From: Ceratotherium simum simum
Lineage: Eukaryota; Chordata; Mammalia; Perissodactyla; Rhinocerotidae
Direction: 5' to 3'
Assembly (NCBI RefSeq): GCF_000283155.1
Contig: NW_004454178.1
Coordinates: forward strand, 21,933,444-21,997,443
Length of the DNA: 64,000 bases
Shown one piece after another: positions 56,157-64,000 of this stretch (position 1 is its first letter; the number at the start of each line of letters is the position of its first letter). A model generated the notes under the pieces. That model did not search any database. It worked only from the letters and a program-made list of their open reading frames with translations, and had not been told where the DNA came from. Both the position numbers and the translations under genes were made by a program.

Positions 56157-56283
56157 TGTCCATATCCATATCCATATCCATATCCATATCCATATCCGTA
56201 TCTATCTATCTATCTATCTATCCATCCTCTGTCTATCTATCTATGTATCTATGTATCTATCTATCTATCTGTCTGTCTGTCTA
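56157..56283 (+). repeat. Compound microsatellite (CCATAT)n(CTAT)n(CTGT)n
   Basis: About six hexamer units pass into CTAT tetramers with a short interruption and finish in CTGT units. The pure stretches make it a likely length polymorphism. Confidence 0.95.
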
Positions 56284-56327
56284 GAACATGGCCAATTTGC
56301 AAAGCTTTTTAGGCAATTCTGGGAGGC

Positions 56328-57270
56328 TGTATGGCTCAGTGGTTTGGAGCCAAGGCCATGGAATTAGACCCTGACTCAGCCAGATCAGCACAGCTGCAGG
56401 CCTAGAATAAGCATTAGTAAAGACAAATTCTGATTACTGCTAGTGCAAGACTATTAGTGGCTCCTGTCCTGCTCCATCAGTCATACTATTTCTCCTAAGT
56501 AAATTGGTGGTTGGGTGAAGGGTGTGGTTCTTTGACTAGTGTCGGGGATCAGGCCGGGCTTTAAGCTACCTCTACTCACGGTTATGGAGCATCCCAGAAA
56601 GCAGCAGCCTCTGCACACCCCCTCTCTTGCCCTCCCTGCTGCCTGCTGAGAGTTATAGTTTGTGAGTGGAAGTAGAGAGAGCAGCCGATGGGGAAAGGGC
56701 TGGGTGGGAGGATGATGGGGTCCAGACCTACCTAATTCAGAAGAGAGTATCTGCAGAGCTGACTGGTGGCTATCTGGTGTTTTGGCTTCTGTTTGTTTGT
56801 TTTTCTGGTTAATGGCAGCAGGAAATTTTAGAGAATCAGTTACTTATTTTTGTTAAGTTCAGAAGATGGAGCATGTATTTCTCAATGGCAGAAATAAAAT
56901 GGGAAACTTCAATGCTAAGCAATTATAATTTATCATAAATAATATAGTTATTTGAGATGTGAAATGTGGGATCTTATTAACAAATTAAAGAATTAGAATG
57001 TCTTTTGTAGCTTGCTAAATTATGAGTTGTTGTGTGCTGATGTGCTTGAAATGATGTGTATGAAGTCTTGTAAAGAGTCCCCAATGAACTTTGGTGCATT
57101 GGATTACAGGTTGTTCAGTGTACACATCATGCTACACTTGACAATGGTTTTCTAATTCCTTTTCCTACAGGTATAATAATAGTCCTTGCATTTCTGGAAT
57201 ATGTTTAAGCAAATATAAATGTTAATTCTCACATGAATCACAGATTTAGTGCTTTAATCAGTGTCCCTAT
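56328..57270. other. Weak antisense MIR, then unassigned
   Basis: 56328-56395 reads like the 5' end of antisense MIR ('gtatggctcagtggtttgga', 'catggaattagaccctgact'). The remainder has no recognised feature. Confidence 0.4.
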
Positions 57271-57735
57271 ATTAGTTTTCTATTGCTGCCTATCAAATGT
57301 CACAAACTTAGCAGCTTAAAGCAACACACTGTTATCATCTCACAGTTTCTGTGAGTCAGGTGTCTGGATGTGGTATAGCTGAGCCCTCCACTCAAGGTTT
57401 CACACAGCTACTTTCAAGGTGTTAGTCAGGCCATGGTCTCATCTGTAGCTTGACTGGGGAAGAATCAGCTTCCAGTCTCCCTCCTGCTGTTGGCAGGCCT
57501 GATCTTGTGACTGCGGGATGGAGGTTATTGTTTTTTGGCTGGCTATCAGCAGGGGGCTGCTCTCAGTAGCTCCCAGAGGGCTCCCACAGCCCCCTGCCAC
57601 CTGGCCCTCTCCATAGCCATTTTAGAACAGAGCTGTCTGTTTCTTCCTGTGCACTCAAGGGGAGGGGATTACTCAGGGCATCAACCCCAGGGGCAAGGAT
57701 TATGGCGACCGTTTTAGGATTCTGCCACCCACTGG
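57271..57735 (-). mobile_element. MaLR (MLT1-type) LTR, minus strand
   Basis: 'tattagttttctattgctgc', 'catctcacagtttctgtgag', 'ggtctcatctgtagcttgac', 'gtgcactcaaggggagggga', ending near 'gccacc'. Full length or nearly so. Confidence 0.85.
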
Positions 57736-58304
57736 CCACATCTTTGTGATTCCAGCCTAGTGCTCTAGGAATATCTAAGGGGCTTACAGACTTGTTTTGA
57801 TGGGCAGGGAAGAATAGCGTTTGTATCCCCTACTTAGATTTAGAGAATTTAAAAAATATCACTGCTTGTTTGCTTAATTATTCATGTATTTTTGGAGCAG
57901 TAGAAACTGCTAGATTTTCTTTACTGTTGGGGCACCCATCCCCCAGCTCTTTCAAGTGCTAATACAGGGAGTATAAAAGCCTGCTCCCCTTCCCTCCAGG
58001 TGAGACAATTCTATGGAGCATTTTATGGTCCAGAGACATGCCTCCCACATACTCCATGGTTTAATCCAAGGAGAGACTTTGTCTGAGGCCACATTCTTGC
58101 TTTGCTCCTTCCCATTCCCTCTTCTGCTTCCTCCCTCCCTTACAGGTGTCTCCTAAGAAGCACCTGTTCAATATAACACTGGTAACTTAATCCCTGACTC
58201 AAGCTCTGCTTCTAGAGAATCTGACCTGAGACAACTGCCTTGTTTCAAAAGAGATGTCAGGTGCTCTAGCACAGCCATTACCTGCCTCCGTTTTGGCACC
58301 AGGC
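57736..58304. other. Unassigned spacer
   Basis: No recognised feature. Confidence 0.45.
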
Positions 58305-58455
58305 AAGTTGGAGTTTATTTTCTGGCTCTGCCACTTACTAGCTATGTATACTTGTTACCTAACCTCTCTAAGTCTCAGTTTTCCTACCGGTAAAATGGAC
58401 GTAATAAGGATAAGAGTACTAAAGAGAGAGGGTGTGTAAGTGCCTGAGATATTTA
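58305..58455 (-). mobile_element. MIR SINE, minus strand
   Basis: Antisense MIR: 'ctggctctgccacttactag', 'ttacctaacctctctaagtc', 'accggtaaaatggacgtaat'. Confidence 0.75.
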
Positions 58456-59000
58456 GCTATTTCTATTATTTCCAGAAGGAAAAGTGAGTCTGTAGACAAA
58501 CTTCAAGGAAATGTGTTCATTAAAATTTTAAGCTCCACACATGCGCTTTCCTTCACATCTACAATAATTACATAAGCTCTCCAGGCAGCAGCTTTGATTC
58601 GTTTTTTGATACTTATGGTAGTGGGTTCCCATTGGAACATTGTCCCTTTTCAGGCACTGCCCCTGGGCCAAAGGCCCCTGCGACAAGGCTGGCTGCACTT
58701 ACTGGGCAGCCTAAAGCCAGAAGTCCGAGCCTAGCTTCCCTTTGGGGACCAGGAGCCAGGTCTTTGAATTCTTTAGCAGCTTACTCTCGTTCATTTTTGA
58801 AGTGAATCAATCCAGGCGTTCTGGGTTTATTCCAGTTCTGCAGCTCACTCATTACCTTGAGCCATGAGTTAAAGCTCAGATCACAGTTGCCTCCTTCATT
58901 AGAAGGTGTGTGTGTATGTGGAGGGCAGTGGGCAGGCTCACAGGGGAGAAGGAATGTAAATACCTAGTAGATTTTATTTCATCCCTGTTCCGTTATGAAT
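58456..59000. other. Unassigned, with weak MIR patch
   Basis: 58800-58885 may be antisense MIR ('ctgcagctcactcattacct'). Nothing else recognised. Confidence 0.4.
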
Positions 59001-59690
59001 GACCTTATAATCCATGGTTAAGAATTTGAATTTTACTCTAGGCAATGGGGAGTCATTAAAATGTTTTAAGTAGAGAAATAGCATGCTCAGATTTGCATTT
59101 TAGAAATCTTTGACTGTGTGGAGAATGGGGGAAGAGGGGAGGCAAGGAGAACGATTACCAAGCTGGTGCCGTCATCCAGGAGAAAGATAATGGGACCTTG
59201 AATGAGTATAGCGATTGTCGGGGTGGGTAGACAGAAGTGGAAAAGACTCTGGAGATATCTGGAGAGCAGAACCAATGGGATTTGGTAATCAATTGAGTGC
59301 AAGGGGAAGAGACGGATCAAGGATAAGCTATGGATTCTGTGTTTGGCAACTGGATTGATGGGGAGTCATTCACTGAGATGAGGAACAGGGCAGAACCAGC
59401 AGATTTGGGAGTGAGAGTGAGTTAAGTTCGGCCGTGTTGAGTTGAGATAGGACACCCAGGTGGAGATGTCTGGTAGGCAGTTGGCTAGAAAAAGGGAGGA
59501 GTAATAGCCCTGATATAGCAACGAGGACAAAGAGTATGGAGGTGCAGGAGAACCATCAGTCTCCACCAGAAGACTCGGGGAGCACCACCCCCGGGGTGCA
59601 GCCAGACTTCTGTTAAGGCAAGGATGGAAAAGGAACATTTGGTGAGGTAGTTCATGATATAGGCTGGTATTAACCATGAAAATTCTTTTC
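59001..59690 (+). mobile_element. Ancient mammalian repeat, family not assigned
   Basis: 'gaattttactctaggcaatg', 'gagaaatagcatgctcagat', 'ctttgactgtgtggagaatg', 'atccaggagaaagataatgg', 'cacccaggtggagatgtctg' and 'tggtaggcagttggctag' follow, in order, a long repeat common in mammals. Two minus frames of 103-132 aa overlap it and are not genes. Confidence 0.5.
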
Positions 59691-60139
59691 CCCTTCCAGA
59701 GGACATGGAAATATCTTGGGGGCAGAGAAAGAGTGAAAAGTTGAGTGAGGGGAAAGGAAGAACAGAGTATATGGGAATGAGAGTGTGGTGGAATGAGACG
59801 ACCAGAGGCACTTCCAGCTCAAATGAGACCAAGAAGAACAAGGGTGCAAAGCATGAGGGTTTAGTTAACTGTAAGGATTCCAAAATAATTAGGCACTAAT
59901 AGATGTAAGAGTCCCTACCTAAGTGTAAAATCCAAGAGAAGCCAGCGTCCCTGCAGCTAGCTGACCAGAGCAGGGAAGGATCTGGGTGCACAGAGGGAAG
60001 CCAACGGGCGGCACTGTGAAGTGAGACCAGCATGGAACAGGAGTTTGAAGGAACACCTATGGCCCAGGGGTAGAGTTTAGCAAAAGCAAGATGGAAACAT
60101 AGCAATTTCTAGAGAAGGAATTCAGAATCGGGACCAAAG
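59691..60139. other. Unassigned spacer
   Basis: Purine-rich; no recognised feature. Confidence 0.4.
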
Positions 60140-60395
60140 CTGAAACTTTGTCTCCGCCCAGGTCTTGGTCTTGACTTCCCGTCATTCCTGTGTCTCAGAG
60201 AGGCTTCCCTGAACCCTTCACTCTGTTACTTCTTATCATATTATCATCACTGGAAATTACCTAGCATGTTTGTTTTCTGTTTCTGCCCTATGATGTGAGA
60301 TCCTGAATCAGAGCTCTTTCCTCTCTCCTGGGTCTAAGAGTGACTGCCACCTAGAACAGACTCAATAAACATTTGTTGAATGAGTGAAAGTATAA
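60140..60395 (+). mobile_element. L2 LINE 3' end, plus strand
   Basis: 'agaggcttccctgaaccctt', 'cttatcatattatcatcact', 'aattacctagcatgtttgtt', ending 'caataaacatttgttgaatg'. Carries a reversed CTCF-like CTGCCACCTAGAA at 60344-60356 of lower quality. Confidence 0.75.
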
Positions 60396-60716
60396 GCCCA
60401 GTCACAAGATTGGGGCCTGTGGAGAGGGGTGGGGGGAGCAGAGTGCGGGGGTAGAAATGTGTGGATACTTGGGCACAGGGATTGAACGGTGACGTGACTT
60501 GAGTTGTGTTGCAGGGAGGTTACTCAGAAGCGCAATGTCCAGTGGGTTGGGACGGCTGTTGTCACCATCTAGGGAAGAGGTGACATGAGTCTGAACCAAG
60601 GAGTTGGCAGTCAGAATGGAGAGGTGGGGTGAGAGCGGGCACTTTGGAGAAGGAGGAAGGAGGGTCCCACCCTGGAAACAGAGTATGAGGATGGATGCCA
60701 TTAACTGAGACATGGT
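60396..60716. other. Unassigned spacer
   Basis: G-rich on this strand, which produces the 125-aa minus frame at 60402-60779. No domain is recognised. Confidence 0.4.
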
Positions 60717-61076
60717 GTTATAGGCTGAATTGTGTCCCCCCCAATTCACATGTCGAAGTGCTAAGCCATCATATCTCACAATGTGACTGTATTTGGAGAT
60801 AGGATCTTTGAAGAGGTAATTTAGTTAAAATAAGGTCATTGGGATGGCCCCCAATCCAATATGACTGGAGTCCACAGAGAACCCACAGACTGAGGGACAA
60901 TCATGTGAGGACACAGAGAGAAGATGGCCATCTGTAAGCTAAAGCAAGAGCCCTCAGAAGAAACCAACCCTTGATTTTGGACTTCTGGACTCCAGAAGTA
61001 TGAGAAATAAATTCCTGCTGTTTAGGCTACCCAGTCTGTGGTACTTTATTATGGCAACTCTAGCAAACTAATGCAC
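60717..61076 (+). mobile_element. MaLR MLT1 LTR, plus strand
   Basis: 'ttataggctgaattgtgtcc', 'aatgtgactgtatttggaga', 'gggatggcccccaatccaat', 'agaagatggccatctgtaag', 'ctgtttaggctacccagtct', ending 'actctagcaaactaatgca'. Confidence 0.9.
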
Positions 61077-61419
61077 ATGGACACTGAAGGAGGAGCAGAA
61101 AAGAAGGCAATCAGCTTGATTTTGGACCTCGAGAGTGTAAGATGCCAGCAGGATGTTCCTACAGGAATAATGGGCAATGGGAAATGCCCATTGTACCGCA
61201 AATGGTGAGGCTGTGACTGGAGGGCTGACTTGGGGGTCAAGAGCCTACTGGAGTCACAGAGGAGACTCTGGATGTGGCCCCCATCCAAAATGAGCCTAGT
61301 GTGTAATGATATATCCCCCACAGGGCCAAGGCCAGGGGCAATTGAGGAAATGGGCCAAAGCCTTGATAAATGGGGCAGCACTACATAGAGGGGCAATTTA
61401 GAATGGTGGTCCTGGCGGC
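61077..61419. other. Unassigned spacer
   Basis: No recognised feature. The 115-aa minus frame at 61049-61396 starts beside the LTR and matches nothing known. Confidence 0.4.
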
Positions 61420-61600
61420 CAGCTCCAGCTCACTGCTTACCAGCCTGGGACCAGCTATGCAACTTCTCTGTCCCCAACTGTAAAATGGGGATAATAATGA
61501 TAAAATGGTGCCCTCCTAGGATTATTTTGGGGATTAAATGAGATGATAACATGGGAGCACTTAGAACAATGCCTGGCACTGAGTAAGCATGCAGTTCAAC
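61420..61600 (-). mobile_element. MIR SINE, minus strand
   Basis: Antisense MIR: 'ctgtccccaactgtaaaatg', 'gggataataatgataaaatg', 'gattaaatgagatgataaca', 'acaatgcctggcactgagta'. Confidence 0.8.
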
Positions 61601-61664
61601 ATATTTCCTCATCATTCCGTGTATTGTTGTTGAGCTTTCTTGGACACAGGCATTGTGTAATCTT

Positions 61665-61785
61665 TGGGGTGGATGGATGGATGGATAGATGGATGGATGG
61701 ATAAGTCGATGGATGGAACAAAGGAGGGAAGGAAGGAGAGAAAGAAGGAAGGAAAAAAGGCAAAAAGCAAGGAAGGAAGGACTTC
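61665..61785 (+). repeat. (GGAT)n / (GGAA)n microsatellite
   Basis: GGAT units followed by GGAA-rich units. The three ORF-like stretches with IHPS or DGWM repeats in this interval are translations of the microsatellite. Confidence 0.95.
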
Positions 61786-61889
61786 CCCAAGGGAGATGAC
61801 TGCGAAATCAAACAATACCTTGAAAATACGAGGCCTTCTACATTGTCACCAGTTGCTTCACAAGTTGTATTTTTCTTTGGTCAACTAGA

Positions 61890-62250
61890 TTTCTAAAACA
61901 GCTTTATCGAGGTATAGTTTACCCTTTTAAAGCATACAGTTCAATGACTTTTAGTAAACTTATACAGTTGTGTAACTATCATCACGATCTAGTTTAAGAA
62001 CACTTCCATCACCCGCCCAAAATGGTAGTCAGTCCCTACTTCCCATCTCCACCCAGACAACCACTGATCTGCTTTCTGCTGCCATAGTTTTGCCTTTTCT
62101 AGAAATTTCATATAAATGAAATCATACAATATGTAGTCTTTTGTGTCTGGCTATTTTCCCTTGGCACAATGTTTTGGGAGTTCATCCATGTTGGTGCATG
62201 TTTTAGTAGATTGTTCCTTTTCATTGTCAAGTAATTTCCGACTGTATGAA
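61890..62250 (-). mobile_element. Old L1M 3' fragment, minus strand
   Basis: 'acagctttatcgaggtatag', 'cccttttaaagcatacagtt', 'caaccactgatctgctttct', 'tttcatataaatgaaatcat', 'ttttgtgtctggctattttc' are the same antisense L1M region as 1506-2035. Confidence 0.85.
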
Positions 62251-62289
62251 CACACCCTAATTCCTCCTCACTTCCCTCAAGTGACTGCA

Positions 62290-62410
62290 GTCCTGGCCGG
62301 CCTTGCCTCAACCCCACGGGGGCAGAGGCTGTGTGTTTTGTTACCATTCTAGTCCCAGACCTTAGTACAGTGTACAGAACGTGAGAGGTAGTTAATAACC
62401 AGGGAAAAGA
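62290..62410 (+). mobile_element. L2 3' end fragment, plus strand
   Basis: 'cacgggggcagaggctgtgt', 'tagtcccagaccttagtaca', 'gagaggtagttaataacca'. Short and diverged. Confidence 0.5.
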
Positions 62411-62758
62411 AATGAAAATAAAATGGAAGCTTGACCACGAGTCAGGCCCATCCCATCCTCATCCTTTCTACTTTCTACTGCTATTCATTTTTGGAAACTT
62501 TGGGGTAAAGCAGCAAGTTAATGTAAGGAACAGGACTCCAACTTAGGAATGGGATTCCAGCATTTAGAGTTTTCAAAAAATGCAGCAAGGAGTCCCTGTA
62601 TTCTGGAACTTTAAGCAGAGGCCAGATCTGGGATTCTTCAGAAGGGATTCCTAGAAGTGGTGTCCCTCAGGATTAAACAACTTCCCCGCGATTTTCCAGT
62701 CCTATATTCCAGGAGGTACCAGCCTTTTGTGATGAGAGAGGTTCAGTTACTCTTCTCA
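62411..62758. other. Unassigned spacer
   Basis: No recognised feature. Confidence 0.45.
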
Positions 62759-62773
62759 GGCACTAGGTGGCAG
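62759..62773 (+). promoter_or_regulatory. CTCF-like motif
   Basis: GGCACTAGGTGGCAG, identical to 18764-18778, followed by CCAGGC. Occupancy is inferred from the motif only. Confidence 0.5.
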
Positions 62774-62844
62774 CCAGGCATTGGTAAGGTTGAATCGAGG
62801 TCTGGGGCCTACAGACCCCGGCATGGCTGGTCCCACCCCCACAT

Positions 62845-62960
62845 CAACCCTGAGAGGTGGGTATTGTCATCCTGACCATGGGCAGGAGAACAGAGAGGCT
62901 CAGCGGGGCCAAGGACTTCGCCTGAGGATCACACCATTCTAAATCTATGTCCCATGACAG
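62845..62960 (+). mobile_element. MIR SINE fragment, plus strand
   Basis: 'gtgggtattgtcatcctgac', 'aacagagaggctcagcgggg', 'ccaaggacttcgcctgag'. Confidence 0.55.
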
Positions 62961-63214
62961 CAGCTAGCTCCATGTGCTTTCCTTGAGCCACAGCTGAGGC
63001 TATGGGGCTCAGCCAGCAAGCAAGGCCAAGCAGCAGGAGTGGGCAGGGGTGCTGGGTGCAGCGAGGGACAGAGGAGCAGGTCTCTGCAGCAGCATTCATC
63101 TGTCCCATGAGCCTTAGAGATAGAGGGCTTTTGAAGCCCGATTGGGCACTGTGCTCCAAGCCTGCTGCCCTGGGCTCCCCTGCATCTGCCCAGATGGTTT
63201 TTAAGGATGCTTTA

Positions 63215-63455
63215 ATAGTAAAAACACCTATTAAGCTCTTACCACCGGCCAAGCACTGTTTTGAGCACTTTCCACATATCAGTGTATTTAATCCTCACAC
63301 CAACAGTATGGGGTAGGTACTATCATGATTATCATTTTGCAGATGCAGAAACTGAGGCAGAGAGATGAGGGAGCTTGTCCAAAGTCACACTGCTAGTAGG
63401 TGACAGAGCTGGGATTCAGACCCAGGGCTGCCAGCCCAGACTCATTACTCTATAT
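63215..63455 (+). mobile_element. MIR SINE, plus strand, nearly full length
   Basis: 'cacctattaagctcttacca', 'ccaagcactgttttgagcac', 'tttaatcctcacaccaacag', 'tgcagaaactgaggcagaga', 'aaagtcacactgctagtagg', 'cagagctgggattcagaccc'. One of the best-preserved MIRs here. Confidence 0.9.
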
Positions 63456-64000
63456 TGTTTTGTTGCTTTTGAAATGACCAATACGGACAGATTTATTTAA
63501 CTCAGTTCCTTTATGGACCAGAGGGTTCTTTCCAGGGACCTGAAGTTATAGCATCAGAATGGTCCTACCTGGGAGAGTGGGGAGCAGGGCCCCAGGCTCT
63601 GGCTTGTACAAATCAGTCAAAGCACTTTTTAGAAGATTCCCATGTGAGTCTGCACAGTAAGGAGAGTGCTGGCCATCATTTCTTAGCAGCCTTAAGATCA
63701 CCAAGATCTTCCCTTCTTGGAGAATGTGGAGGCAGAAAATAAAGTTCCTGTAGAGAAGGACTCATTGTTTGCCAAGGCTCCAGCTCTCACATCCTTTTTA
63801 AGGCCAGGATCAAACTTCTTCACATCTCCGAGGGATGAAGCAACCGACTCCCTCTCACGGAAGGTTTTTATGAACTTCAGCAAGAGCTGTCAAATTGCCA
63901 TGTCTTTGTTCTTTGAGAAATTAGAACTACCTCACCCCCAAATGCCTGAGGTTACATTTGCAACTAGTGATTCACGTCAATGAAGCGAGTTCTTCTTTCT
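63456..64000. other. Unassigned right end, with an open frame
   Basis: The plus frame 63717-63983 (88 codons, starting MENVEAENKVPVEKDSLFAK) and the opposite-strand frame 63698-63883 both look moderately protein-like, but neither has splice sites, a domain or any family resemblance. It may be a fragment of an old transposon ORF. Confidence 0.3.

Noticed and set aside
56157..56283. CRISPR-like array
   Set aside because: The units are 4-6 bp with no spacers, in a mammalian genome; it is a microsatellite.
61596..61888. Repetitive proteins (IHPS or DGWM repeats)
   Set aside because: Translations of the GGAT/GGAA microsatellite on each strand.
63717..63983. 88-codon frame at the right edge as a gene
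   Set aside because: Protein-like composition, but no splice sites, no domain, and an equally open frame on the other strand. Left as an unassigned interval.

Overview
This is mammalian nuclear DNA, almost certainly from a perissodactyl (horse, rhinoceros or tapir lineage). Five tRNA-derived SINEs of the equine repetitive element (ERE) type are present. They have the tRNA-like head with a Pol III B box, the paired TTAGCTCAGGGC...ATCTTCCTC motifs in the tail, and for three copies clear target-site duplications (TSDs). L1, L2, MIR, MaLR/ERVL LTR, ERV1 LTR, HAL1, Tigger and hAT fossils complete the picture. No complete protein-coding gene can be supported. The window looks like intergenic or deep intronic sequence.

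Layout. 1-769 is the 5'UTR of a minus-strand L1 that runs off the left edge. 1.5-12 kb holds an old L1, an ERE, MIR, a MaLR LTR, a decayed L2 including reverse-transcriptase sequence, and two Tigger elements, one of which keeps a 54-codon piece of transposase. 13-28 kb is an old L1 followed by several MaLR LTRs. 29-30.4 kb is a probable HAL1. 31.3-40.4 kb is the busiest part: EREs, a hAT element split by an ERV1 LTR, a truncated class I endogenous retrovirus nested inside an ERE and itself carrying another ERE, and three or four related ERV1 LTRs. 42-49.9 kb contains a diverged pair of segments, one with a Tigger insertion and the other with the matching empty site, around a long L1M that carries an LTR and an ERE. 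50-64 kb is sparser, with LTRs, MIRs, microsatellites and one retrocopy-like poly(A) end.

The best protein-coding signal is one small minus-strand exon at 47270-47402. It is open in a single frame, has AG and GT splice sites at both ends, and has in-frame stops just outside them. This suggests the window lies, at least partly, in the introns of a minus-strand gene that I cannot name. A 26-nt minus-strand microexon candidate at 55205-55230 has a compatible phase. Two CTCF-like motifs in the same orientation (18.8 kb and 62.8 kb) are the clearest regulatory candidates.

The most unusual pieces of genome history are a perfect 94-bp copy of L2 sequence 2.2 kb from its source, the ERE-ERV-ERE nesting, and the filled/empty Tigger site pair. 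All repeat family names come from pattern recognition, without a database search, and most boundaries are good to about 10-30 bp.
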